DNA of 64,000 bases from Pseudomonas frederiksbergensis (GCF_000802155.2 NZ_JQGJ02000008.1:1-64000); one strand, 5' to 3'. Counted from the stretch's first letter, positions 53,680 through 61,894 are shown. Program-made: numbers and translations. The notes: generated by a model from the letters alone, not told the origin.

Positions 53680-54963
53680 TTAGCTCATCCCAAGCCAGTT
53701 AGGCAATGCCAGCGAGATCCATGGCACATAAGTGATCAGCACCAGGAACGCCAGCAAGACCATCAGCCACGGCATGGCCGCGCGGATGGTGGCGGGCAAG
53801 GACATGCCGGTCACCGCCGAGGTGACAAACAGGTTCAGCCCCACCGGCGGCGTGATCAGGCCGATCTCCAGGTTCACCACCATGATAATGCCCAGGTGGA
53901 TCGGGTCGATGCCCAGTTTCATGGCGATGGGGAACAGGATCGGCGCCAGGATCAGGATGATCGCCGACGGCTCCATGAACGCACCGGCAATCAGCAGCAC
54001 GATGTTGACCACCAGCAGGAAAGTCACCGGCGTCAGCCCGGCCTCGATCACCCACGCGGTGATTTGCTGTGGCAGTTGCTCGGTGGTCAGCACGTGGGCG
54101 AAGAGCATGGCGTTGGCGATGATGAACATCAGCATGATGCTCAGCTTGGCCGACTCCAACAGCACCTTGGGCGTTTCGCGGAACGTCAGGTCCTTGTAGA
54201 CGAACAGTGCAATAAACGCTGAGTAGACCGCCGCCACTGCCGCCGCTTCGGTGGGCGTGAACATCCCCGAGTAGATCCCGCCGAGGATGATCACCATGAG
54301 CAGCAAGCCCCAGACGGCCTTGCGTGCCGCCGTCAGCCATTCCCGCAAGGTTGCCCTGGGCATGGCCGGCAGGTTTTTCTTCACCGCGACGATGTAGATC
54401 GCCACCATCAGGGCGGTGCCCAGCAGCAGGCCCGGAATCACACCGGCCATGAACAACTTGCCGACTGATGTTTCGGTCGCAGCGGCGTACACCACCATGA
54501 CGATCGAGGGCGGGATCAGGATGCCCAGGGTGCCGGCGTTGCAGACGATGCCCGCGCCAAACGCCTGTGGATAACCCGAACGCACCATGCCGGCGATGGC
54601 AATGGAGCCCACCGCCGCCACCGTCGCGGGGCTGGAGCCGGACAAGGCGGCAAACAGCATGCACGCCAAAACCGCCGCGATCGCCAGGCCGCCACGGATG
54701 TGGCCGACACAGGCGTTGGCAAAATCGATCAGCCGTCGTGCCACCCCACCGGTGGTCATGAACGCACCGGCCAGCAGGAAGAACGGAATCGCCAGCAAGG
54801 TGTAGTGCTCGCTGGTTTCGAACAGCTTGATCGCCAGGGAACGCACCGAGTCGGGGCTGAAGAAAATGATCGTCAGCGATCCGGCCAGGCCCAGGGAAAT
54901 CGCGATCGGCACGCCAATGAACATCAGCACGAACAGCGCGAGGAACAGGAAGGCAATGGTCAT
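53680..54963 (-). CDS. dctM: TRAP transporter large permease DctM
   Basis: A 427-residue inner-membrane protein with about 12 segments, the DctM channel subunit of a TRAP dicarboxylate transporter. Signatures include IGVPIAISLGLAGSLTI and PPSIVMVVYAAATETSVGKLF. It overlaps dctQ by four bases (ATGA). Confidence 0.94.
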   Translation of the reverse strand: MTIAFLFLALFVLMFIGVPIAISLGLAGSLTIIFFSPDSVRSLAIKLFETSEHYTLLAIPFFLLAGAFMTTGGVARRLIDFANACVGHIRGGLAIAAVLACMLFAALSGSSPATVAAVGSIAIAGMVRSGYPQAFGAGIVCNAGTLGILIPPSIVMVVYAAATETSVGKLFMAGVIPGLLLGTALMVAIYIVAVKKNLPAMPRATLREWLTAARKAVWGLLLMVIILGGIYSGMFTPTEAAAVAAVYSAFIALFVYKDLTFRETPKVLLESAKLSIMLMFIIANAMLFAHVLTTEQLPQQITAWVIEAGLTPVTFLLVVNIVLLIAGAFMEPSAIILILAPILFPIAMKLGIDPIHLGIIMVVNLEIGLITPPVGLNLFVTSAVTGMSLPATIRAAMPWLMVLLAFLVLITYVPWISLALPNWLGMS

Positions 54964-55592
54964 GGCTTGTCTTCCTCGATCTCGGTCAATTTGATCGCTT
55001 CCGCCGCTTCATCGGCCAGGCCCAGGCCCGTCTGACGATTCATCAGGATGCGTACGAGAATTTCCGCGAAACGGATGAACACCAGCGCGAATCCTACCGG
55101 TACGATCAACCCGACATGCCATTGCATGATGCCGAAGTGGCCGAGGTCTTCGGCACCGATCTCGGCAATCATCAAGGTGTTGATCCACTCGAAACTCGCC
55201 ACTGCCAGCAAACCTGCGTAACCCAGGCAGCACAGGCAGGCGATCACGCCGATGTAGCGCTGCACCGGTTTGCTCGCCAGTTTCACCAGCGCATCGACAC
55301 CGATGTGCCCGGCGGTGCGCACGCCATAGGACAAGCCAAAGAAAATCAGCCAGCCGAACAGCGCCTTGGTCAGGGAGCTGCTCCAGGTCATGGCCTGGGC
55401 CATGCCCATGATGCCGTCGCCGATGGCGAACATCGGTTCGCTGGCGGCCGGCCAGTTGTCACCGAGACTATAGAACACGGCATAAACGTTGTTGAGGACC
55501 ACGTAGACGAAGGTGACCAACGTCATGGCGGCCAGAAGGAAGGCAATGAAAGCTTCCTCGAAGTGTTCCCAAGTGCGCCGAAGGGCGTTCAT
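54960..55592 (-). CDS. dctQ: TRAP transporter small permease DctQ
   Basis: A 210-residue inner-membrane protein with four hydrophobic segments and SYGVRTAGHIGVDALVKL. Start is the ATG with AGGAG nine bases upstream; the ATG nine bases earlier abuts that site and is unlikely. Confidence 0.92.
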   Translation of the reverse strand: MNALRRTWEHFEEAFIAFLLAAMTLVTFVYVVLNNVYAVFYSLGDNWPAASEPMFAIGDGIMGMAQAMTWSSSLTKALFGWLIFFGLSYGVRTAGHIGVDALVKLASKPVQRYIGVIACLCCLGYAGLLAVASFEWINTLMIAEIGAEDLGHFGIMQWHVGLIVPVGFALVFIRFAEILVRILMNRQTGLGLADEAAEAIKLTEIEEDKP

Positions 55593-55658
55593 GGATGGCA
55601 TCTCCTGCAGGGAGGACGACAGGTCGGCGCTGCCTCGGCGGCAGCGCCGGCCAACCCA

Positions 55659-56654
55659 TTACTGAGCCTTGTTGGAGGCTTCGGCGGCCTTGATCAGGTC
55701 GGCACCGATGTCACCTTCGAACTTCTTCCACACCGGCTTCATCTTGTCGCGCCATTCGCTGCGCTCTTCAGGCGTGAGGGTGATGATTTCGGTGGTCTTG
55801 GCGTCGAGAATGCGCTGCTTGTCGTTCTGGTTCAGTTGCGCGGCTTCTTTGTTCACGTGCGCGGTCACTTCAACCAGGATCTCGTCCAGTTCGCTACGCA
55901 CGTCCGGCGGCAGGCCGTTCCAGAACTTGGTGTTGGTGATCAGCATGTAGTCGAGCAAGCCGTGGTTGGACTCGGTGATGTACTTCTGCACTTCGTGCAT
56001 CTTCTGGCTGTAGATGTTCGAGTACGGGTTTTCCGCACCGTTGACCACGCCGGTCTGCAAGCCTTGGTACACCTCGGCGAAGCTCATCTTGCGCGGGTTG
56101 GCGTTCACGGCCTTGAACTGTTCTTCCAGCACGGCCGATGCCTGTACGCGGAACTTCAGGCCACGGGCGTCTTTGGGTTCGCGCAGCGGTTTGTTGGCGG
56201 ACAATTGCTTCATGCCGTTGTGCCAATAAGCCAGGCCGGTGATGTTCTTGCTTTCCATGGACTTGAGCAGCTTCTGGCCCTCGGGGCTCAGTTGGAAGCG
56301 GTCCACGGCGGAGATGTCGTCGAACAGGAACGGCAGGTCAAACAGTTGCACCGTCTTGGTGTATTGCTCGAACTTGGCCAGGGACGGCGCGATCATCTGC
56401 ACGTCGCCCAACAGCAGGGCTTCCATTTCCTTGCCATCGCCGAACAGCGAGGAGTTGGGGTACACCTCGACTTTGACCTTGCCTGGCAGACGTTCTTCCA
56501 CCAACTTCTTGAAGAGTAGCGCGCCCTGGCCCTTCGGCGTTTGTTCAGCCACGACATGCGAGAATTTGATGACCACCGGATCGGCTGCCATGGCCGTGCT
56601 CAGCGCGCTGAGGGCCAGCGTGCAGACGAGTGCTTTCCACATAGGTTTGAACAT
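55659..56654 (-). CDS. dctP: TRAP transporter binding protein DctP (copy 1)
   Basis: A 331-residue periplasmic solute-binding protein with a signal cleaved after AMA. It binds a C4-dicarboxylate or other carboxylate. Motifs: FSHVVAEQTPKGQGALLFKK, GLKFRVQASAVLEEQFKA with the carboxylate Arg, and GAENPYSNIY. An AAAAATAA stretch precedes its AGGA ribosome site. It sits 66 bases before dctQ. Confidence 0.95.
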   Translation of the reverse strand: MFKPMWKALVCTLALSALSTAMAADPVVIKFSHVVAEQTPKGQGALLFKKLVEERLPGKVKVEVYPNSSLFGDGKEMEALLLGDVQMIAPSLAKFEQYTKTVQLFDLPFLFDDISAVDRFQLSPEGQKLLKSMESKNITGLAYWHNGMKQLSANKPLREPKDARGLKFRVQASAVLEEQFKAVNANPRKMSFAEVYQGLQTGVVNGAENPYSNIYSQKMHEVQKYITESNHGLLDYMLITNTKFWNGLPPDVRSELDEILVEVTAHVNKEAAQLNQNDKQRILDAKTTEIITLTPEERSEWRDKMKPVWKKFEGDIGADLIKAAEASNKAQ

Positions 56655-56779
56655 TGGGGTTTCCTTTTATTTTTAGTTTTACCCGTGCGGGCTCATTCAA
56701 AACACAACGCACGGTGAGACAGTTGCAAGTCTAGGCAGAAAATAGCTTGCCGGGGCATTGTGACATCAAGTGCAGGGCT

Positions 56780-57772
56780 TTACTGCGTCTTGTTGGACGC
56801 TTCGGCGGCTTTGATCAGGTCCGGGCCGATGTCCTTTTCAAACTTCGCCCACACCGGTTTCATCTGGTCACGCCATGCGTTGCGCTCGTCTGCTGTGAGC
56901 GCAATGATTTCGGTGGTCTTGGCGGCCAGGACCATTTCCTTATCGTGCTGGTTCAGCCGTTGCGCCTCTTTGTTGGCGTGGGCAGTTGCCTCGACCACGA
57001 TTTTCTCGAGTTCCGCGCGGATATCCGGTGGCAGGCCGTTCCAGAAGTCGGACGTGGTGATAAGCATGTAGTCGAGGATGCCGTGGTCCGTCTCGGTGAC
57101 GTACTTCTGCACTTCATGCAGTTTCTGGTTATAGAAATTGGAGTAAGTGTTTTCCGCACCGTTGACTACACCCGCGCGCAAGGCCTGGTACACCACTGAG
57201 AAAATCATCGGTTGTCCTGTGGCGCCCACGGCCTTGAACTGTTCCTCCAGCACGGCGGAAGTCTGCACGCGAAACACCAGGCGCCGCGCATCGTTGGGCA
57301 TGCGCAGCGGTTTGTTCGCCGAGAGCTGTTTCATGCCGTTGTGCCAATAGGCCAGGCCGGTGATGTTCTTGCTTTCCATGGACTTGAGCAGTTGCTGGCC
57401 TTGGGGACTTTGCTGGAAACGCTCTACCGCGGCGATGTCATCGAACAGGAACGGCAAGTCGAACAATTGCACTTTGCGGGTGTATTGCTCGAATTTCGCC
57501 AGGGACCGGGCAATGATCTGCACGTCCCCCAGCAGCAATCCCTCCATCTCCTTGTCATCCCCAAACAGCGTGGAATTGGGATACACCTCCACCTTGACCT
57601 TGCCCGGCAAGCGTTCTTCCGCCAGTTTCTTGAACATCAGCGCGCCTTGACCCTTCGGCGTCTGCTCGGCTACCACATGGGAGAATTTGATGACGATGGG
57701 GTCCGCCGCAGCGGTGCCCAACGTGGTGAAAGCCAGCGTGAAGGCGAGCGCGTTCCGTAAAGGTTTGAGCAT
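56780..57772 (-). CDS. TRAP transporter binding protein DctP (copy 2)
   Basis: A 330-residue paralogue of the adjacent DctP, roughly 75-80% identical by eye after the signal peptide. The Arg in LVFRVQTSAVLEEQFKA is kept, while the 180-200 region differs most (VGATGQPMIFSVVYQALRAG). It is first in the operon. A ribosome site AAGAGAATCGCC precedes the ATG at 57772. Confidence 0.92.
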   Translation of the reverse strand: MLKPLRNALAFTLAFTTLGTAAADPIVIKFSHVVAEQTPKGQGALMFKKLAEERLPGKVKVEVYPNSTLFGDDKEMEGLLLGDVQIIARSLAKFEQYTRKVQLFDLPFLFDDIAAVERFQQSPQGQQLLKSMESKNITGLAYWHNGMKQLSANKPLRMPNDARRLVFRVQTSAVLEEQFKAVGATGQPMIFSVVYQALRAGVVNGAENTYSNFYNQKLHEVQKYVTETDHGILDYMLITTSDFWNGLPPDIRAELEKIVVEATAHANKEAQRLNQHDKEMVLAAKTTEIIALTADERNAWRDQMKPVWAKFEKDIGPDLIKAAEASNKTQ

Positions 57773-57942
57773 GGCGATTCTCTTGGAATTATGTTTATCG
57801 TGCGGGCTCATCCCAGCCCCGGCGAACTGCAAACAATGGCAAGTCTAGGAGAAAAAACGCGCGTGATTGGGTGACGGGCAAAATGAAGACTTTTCGCCAT
57901 CTGCTAGGCTAGGCCCGAAGACATCTGGTTCTGGAAGATCAT

Positions 57943-58170
57943 ATGAAGGCCATCAAGTGAGTCTTGTTCGTTTTGCTGTTCGTCGCCTCGGCCGTGGGTG
58001 CTTTTAATTTGATTTTCATACTGATCGGAACCTATTTTGGTCCGCTGTACGAAAGCGAAGCGGACCAGAGCCGCAATTTCGCAATCTGGCTGTTTGGAAA
58101 CATCGCAGTGATGATCACCGCGGCTGCGGCGGGCATTATCTGGGGCCGACGGCGTGCGAAAAGGATTTAA
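57943..58170 (+). pseudogene. Small membrane protein with nonsense codon
   Basis: An ATG with GGAAG ribosome site starts MKAIK, then an in-frame TGA at 57958-57960. The frame continues VLFVLLFVASAVGAFNLIFI ... WGRRRAKRI to 58170, with two hydrophobic segments. A TGG (Trp) codon would restore a normal 75-residue protein. Reinitiation at the TTG at 57964 could still give a 68-residue product. Confidence 0.7.
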
Positions 58171-58218
58171 CCGAGCTCCACGCGCGATAGGCGATTTTTC
58201 ATCCCACAGGATTCAGCA

Positions 58219-58590
58219 ATGATCGATTTCAACAACAAAGGCTTCTTCAAGCTCAAGCAAAACGACGAATACGCCGAACGCGTCACGGCCCTGCTGCTGG
58301 ACGGCGAACAGGTCATCGATGCCTACAAGTCCATGCGCGATGGCGTGGTGTTCACCAACAAACGCATCATCGCCGTGAACGTGCAGGGCATCACCGGCAG
58401 CAAAAAGGATTTCACCTCGCTGCCCTACAAAAATATCGTCGCGTACTCGGTGGAAACCTCCGGCACCTTCGACCTGGATTCTGAACTGGAGATCTACTTC
58501 TCCTCCCTGGGCAAGGTGAAGTTCGAGTTCACCGGCAAGACCGGCATCGTCGAAATCTCCAAAGTCATCTCCAGGCACCTCTTGGCCTGA
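58219..58590 (+). CDS. Bacterial PH-domain protein
   Basis: A 123-residue protein matching a bacterial pleckstrin-homology fold (VFTNKRIIAVNVQGITGSKK, SLPYKNIVAYSVETSGTFDL). Cytosolic; function unknown. Start follows AGGA. Confidence 0.88.
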   Translation: MIDFNNKGFFKLKQNDEYAERVTALLLDGEQVIDAYKSMRDGVVFTNKRIIAVNVQGITGSKKDFTSLPYKNIVAYSVETSGTFDLDSELEIYFSSLGKVKFEFTGKTGIVEISKVISRHLLA

Positions 58591-58611
58591 CCGCATCAGG
58601 CTGGCTGGAGC

Positions 58612-59028
58612 TCAAGGCTCCAGCGCCGGCCCCTTCAATTCGATCTGGTTGCCATCCGGATCGGTGCAGTAGATCGAAAAGCCTTTCCCTTCCGCGCCAT
58701 AACGCATCTGCGCTTTCTCGACGTCCAGGCCGGCTGCGGCCAGATGAGCGAGCAGGGCCTGCTCGTCGAATGGCTCGATGCGCAGGCAGAAGTGGTCGAC
58801 GTTATGGCCCTGTTCGCCGGCTGCCGCGCCTCCCTCGCGGCCAAGCGGGCCGTCGACCGCCACCAGATCGATCATCGATTCACCGGCTCCGAGGTGGAGC
58901 AGTCCCAGATCGTCCCGACGTTTCCTGAGCTCGCAACCGAACACCGACGTGTAGAAGGCGAGGCTGCGCTCGAGGTCTGTTACGCGCAGGACAATGTGGT
59001 CGATGCGTTCAATGGTGAAGTTCTTCAT
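58612..59028 (-). CDS. VOC-family (glyoxalase-like) protein
   Basis: A 138-residue protein with the metal-dependent VOC beta-alpha-beta folds: IDHIVLRVTDLERSLAFYTS at the start and YCTDPDGNQIELK at the end. His in DHIV and Glu in QIELK are likely metal ligands. Substrate unknown. GGAGGCCGAC precedes the ATG. Confidence 0.9.
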   Translation of the reverse strand: MKNFTIERIDHIVLRVTDLERSLAFYTSVFGCELRKRRDDLGLLHLGAGESMIDLVAVDGPLGREGGAAAGEQGHNVDHFCLRIEPFDEQALLAHLAAAGLDVEKAQMRYGAEGKGFSIYCTDPDGNQIELKGPALEP

Positions 59029-59131
59029 GTCGGCCTCCGCATGAGTTCTGGCGCCAATGGGTCCAGTCACTGTAGCCAACAATTTCCGCGGTGGGCGTGA
59101 GTTGGTTCCAGGCGGTGATGGGTTGTGTGGT

Positions 59132-59155
59132 ATGACGACTTTTATAAGTCGTCAT
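59132..59155. terminator. Hairpin ATGACGACTT-TTAT-AAGTCGTCAT
   Basis: Perfect 10-bp arms overlap the stop codon of the nucleotidyltransferase remnant (59152-59154). No T-run follows, so terminator function is possible only. It marks the left edge of the toxin-region genes. Confidence 0.5.
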
Positions 59156-59442
59156 GCCTGAAAATACCATCTGCTGGAAAAAAGTCTGTTGTTTAAAACA
59201 GGGGAGTCCCCATCGCTGTCCCCATTCTGGCGAATGGTATAGCCGCCGTCCTTGATGAACTTCCAGAACTGCCCGACGAATTGACGATCAAGGGCTTCGA
59301 CGACCAGTACGATGTCCAGATCCTTGGTCAACCGAAATGCCTCACCCAGCTCCTCCATGGTAATCGAGGCGGCTACCCCGCCGATCAAAACGTAGCTGTC
59401 TTGGAAGTCTTTGAAATACTCTCGAAACCGGTCAACGCCCAC
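59152..59442 (-). pseudogene. Truncated AbiEii-type nucleotidyltransferase
   Basis: Residues 1-75 match the N-terminal third of AbiEii/AbiGii toxin-family nucleotidyltransferases: YVLIGGVAASITMEE, then LTKDLDIVLVVEALDRQF with the DxD metal pair. The frame ends after 96 residues; family members run to about 240. The GTG start overlaps the preceding TAG stop by one base. Probably non-functional. Confidence 0.65.
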
Positions 59443-59771
59443 TACCAATTCACTTTCTCCATCATTTCATCCAGACACATTTGTATGCGTTCATCGTGGT
59501 CATCCTTGAGGCTTAGATAAAGAGAAAAGGGGTCAACCGTCCCATTGGCGATGTTGTTGCAGGGTGGTTCATAGCTCCAAAACTGAATGCAACACACCGC
59601 ATGGTTTTGTGGCACCTCGACATAGGGGGCCGTGGCCTCGAGTTTCGACTGGATCGTTTTTGGCGTTGAACCCCAAGCGCCGAAAGTGTCCCCGTAGGTC
59701 TCGCTCCTTTCAGGCTGTGCGCGTGTTCGAATGTGATCGAACTGCGCTGCTGTCATTGCATTTTCGTGCAT
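59442..59771 (-). CDS. Hypothetical protein upstream of the AbiEii remnant
   Basis: A 109-residue protein, MHENAMTAAQFDHIRTRAQP ... MEKVNW. No family recognised. It is coupled (TAG/GTG overlap) to the nucleotidyltransferase remnant, so may be its former partner. The start is uncertain: 59771 or 59756. Confidence 0.5.
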   Translation of the reverse strand: MHENAMTAAQFDHIRTRAQPERSETYGDTFGAWGSTPKTIQSKLEATAPYVEVPQNHAVCCIQFWSYEPPCNNIANGTVDPFSLYLSLKDDHDERIQMCLDEMMEKVNW

Positions 59772-59839
59772 GAAGCTCGTCGACGAATTTCCTCGACGAT
59801 ATATGACATGCCATGTTGTGCCAGCATCTCGTGTTCCAT
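59753..59839 (-). other. 28-codon ORF with strong ribosome site
   Basis: MEHEMLAQHGMSYIVEEIRR followed by eight residues. GGAGAAAGAA precedes the ATG, and the frame ends inside the next gene. It may be the true 5' end of the 59442 gene, separated by a frameshift, or a leader peptide. Confidence 0.35.
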
Positions 59840-59868
59840 TTCTTTCTCCGTCCCGATTCTGTCGGCAG

Positions 59869-60108
59869 CTACGCCAGGACGCCAATAAACAGATCCAAAT
59901 CTGTCGGAAGAGATTCCCCGATGATTTTCGATATCTCGATTACCTGCTCTTTCGTCAGCAGCCATTCCCCTTCAGCCATTGCGTTAAGGCTGCGGTGGCC
60001 TAGTAGCTGCAAGATTCGGCTGTTGTAGGACTCCTTTAAATCAAGATCGAATTTGAGCGAATCATCTACATTCACACCACGTAAAAATCCGCTGATGCAC
60101 AGGTACAA
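59869..60108 (-). CDS. Candidate immunity protein 3
   Basis: A 79-residue acidic protein, MYLCISGFLRGVNVDDSLKF ... LPTDLDLFIGVLA, sharing its layout (Y-x-I-x-G-F/Y ... LGxRSL ... LPxxLDLFIGV) with the next gene upstream. TTG start with GGAG eight bases before it. Third of three tandem genes after the toxin. Confidence 0.7.
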   Translation of the reverse strand: MYLCISGFLRGVNVDDSLKFDLDLKESYNSRILQLLGHRSLNAMAEGEWLLTKEQVIEISKIIGESLPTDLDLFIGVLA

Positions 60109-60131
60109 TTAGTCGTCTCCGCTGTTTTCTG

Positions 60132-60371
60132 TCATCCCCGTACGCCGATGAATAAATCGAGATTTTCAGGTAGCGGTTGCTGCATTACTACTTCTATCTG
60201 TCGAACCTGCGTAACGCTTAATGGCAACTCACCAACGACCTCGTCAGCCAAGCTTCTCCAGCCCAGAATTTTCATGATTGCTGATTCAAACTCAGGGGCT
60301 ACGTTGAGCTCAAATTGAATAAAGTGGTCTTTGTGGCCCTCAAAAAAATAACCGGTGATCTCCAAATACAT
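60132..60371 (-). CDS. Candidate immunity protein 2
   Basis: A 79-residue acidic protein, MYLEITGYFFEGHKDHFIQF ... LPENLDLFIGVRG, a clear paralogue of candidate 3. ATG start with AGGAG upstream. It lies 15 bases after candidate 1. Confidence 0.72.
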   Translation of the reverse strand: MYLEITGYFFEGHKDHFIQFELNVAPEFESAIMKILGWRSLADEVVGELPLSVTQVRQIEVVMQQPLPENLDLFIGVRG

Positions 60372-60386
60372 TCTGCGTGCCGCTCC

Positions 60387-60620
60387 TTAATCTATGTTGC
60401 AGGTGAGCTGAAATATATGATCGTCATCGTAAAAACGCTTGCCGGCCAATGCTTCAATAGCTGCGGCTTGGCTGGGGCTCAGGTTATAACCTTCGTCGCC
60501 GCGTTGGGGGGTGGACCATCCCATGATTTGTTTCAGTTGCGCATCGCAGTTTTCGGGAAGATCAATCTCAAAAACTAAGAAGTCGCTAGATCTGTCAAAA
60601 GCTTCAACAATGTATTTCAA
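60387..60620 (-). CDS. Candidate immunity protein 1 (toxin-adjacent)
   Basis: A 77-residue acidic protein, MKYIVEAFDRSSDFLVFEID ... FYDDDHIFQLTCNID. More distant relative of the two downstream genes (shared GW motif and LSxxQ block). Its TTG start overlaps the toxin stop codon (TTGA) with GAGGT upstream, so it is translated with the toxin and is the likeliest cognate immunity protein. Confidence 0.78.
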   Translation of the reverse strand: MKYIVEAFDRSSDFLVFEIDLPENCDAQLKQIMGWSTPQRGDEGYNLSPSQAAAIEALAGKRFYDDDHIFQLTCNID

Positions 60621-61894
60621 GGTTCTACCTCACGTGTATTGTCTGCATCTTTGGTTTGTTCACCGGTTTCGGAGTCAAATTCCCCTAGGTGTTTTCCACG
60701 TTTATTGTATTTTTCGACTTTCCCATGCTGGCATTCCCATTCGTAGATAGTCCCGTCCCTTGTTTTCCATCGCTTACGTAGACCTCCTCCGCCTTTTACC
60801 GGCGTTTTGCGAGTGGCAATTTTTGCATCAGGAAATGCAATAAGCCCTTTAGGAGGCGGATAGTATTTATGGTCTCCTTTAGCAGGCCGAGCAAACACCA
60901 CATAAAGCGCATCCAGCCCCGTATCCGCCGGAAACACCAAGATACCGTCATCCGCCGTAACATCTTCTCCCGACAGCCCATCAATCTGACTGTCGACGTC
61001 CTCCGCGATCGGATGGACGAGGATCGTACCCAGCTGTTTGCCGTTGTCGTCGGGGTAGGTCAGCGGTGGAAGCGAACCAAGTGGGGTTTGCTGCGGCGTC
61101 CAAATGAGGGTGATGCCGTTGAGCGTCGCCTCCATCGCAGTCTGGTCGGCGTTCCAGGTCACCTGCACGGTGCGTACCGAGTCGTCGCCCGAGGGACCGC
61201 TGTGAATCCCGTACACCTGGAGCACGCCGTCGGCGTCGCGGCGGAATTGGAAGCGGACACGGGTGGTTGCGTGGCTCAGGCGGCGTAGCTGGTCGTCGGT
61301 GTAAAGGGTGCCGTCGGCCATTTTACTGGGCAGCATGCCAAGGACGAAGACGCTGGCTGGGCCGCCCGCGCCGCGTACCGCCCAGGTGAGGCGCTGTTGC
61401 ATGATCCCGCCGCCGGCGATGCGGCCCAGCGCGAGGTCGGCGCCAAGCGCCGAGGCGATTGCGGTACTTGCCGAAGGCATGAGCATGGCGCCCGCCAACA
61501 TGATCCGGCCGAAATTCGAGGCGGGCTCACGGGTTGTGCCGGCGTCTGTACTGCGCCAGTTTTCAGCAGTGCAGGATTTTGCGAATACCAGGTCATCGCG
61601 GGACTTGGGCAACGGCCATTGTTCCGGAGCCCTGAAGATCGGTTTAGGCTCAGCCGTCGGTCGAGGCAGGAAACCGCCGCCTGAACTGACGAGCCCCGGC
61701 TTCACCAGTAAGAAGTCGCCGTTCCTGACCGCCTCGACAATGTCGTCGTGGTGGGTAATCTCCGACAACGTTCCAAACTGATCCATCCCGTCGATGGTCT
61801 GACCGCGCATCAGTGCGTCATCGACCATTCGGGCAGCCTGATCGAGTGCCTCGGTCTGGTCGGCCCCTTTTTCCGCACTCCTTATCAAGCGCAT
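60617..61894 (-). CDS. Pyocin/colicin E3-like ribosomal RNase toxin
   Basis: A 425-residue bacteriocin-type protein. Residues about 130-170 form a hydrophobic alanine/glycine-rich segment; about 175-345 are the S-type pyocin domain (TLIWTPQQTPLGSLPPL, ILVFPADTGLDALYVVFARP). The last 65 residues match the colicin E3 16S rRNA ribonuclease (KTPVKGGGGLRKRWKT, IYEWECQHGKVE, RGKHLGEFDSETGEQTK). His390, Glu394 and Arg421 align with E3 His513, Glu517 and Arg545, but E3 Asp510 is Glu387 here. There is no obvious receptor-binding domain, PAAR or signal. AAGGA precedes the ATG. Confidence 0.88.
   Translation of the reverse strand: MRLIRSAEKGADQTEALDQAARMVDDALMRGQTIDGMDQFGTLSEITHHDDIVEAVRNGDFLLVKPGLVSSGGGFLPRPTAEPKPIFRAPEQWPLPKSRDDLVFAKSCTAENWRSTDAGTTREPASNFGRIMLAGAMLMPSASTAIASALGADLALGRIAGGGIMQQRLTWAVRGAGGPASVFVLGMLPSKMADGTLYTDDQLRRLSHATTRVRFQFRRDADGVLQVYGIHSGPSGDDSVRTVQVTWNADQTAMEATLNGITLIWTPQQTPLGSLPPLTYPDDNGKQLGTILVHPIAEDVDSQIDGLSGEDVTADDGILVFPADTGLDALYVVFARPAKGDHKYYPPPKGLIAFPDAKIATRKTPVKGGGGLRKRWKTRDGTIYEWECQHGKVEKYNKRGKHLGEFDSETGEQTKDADNTREVEP

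Noticed and set aside
57958..57960. Selenocysteine at the in-frame TGA
   Set aside because: No redox-family resemblance or nearby Sec-insertion hairpin is evident; a TGG-to-TGA change is simpler.
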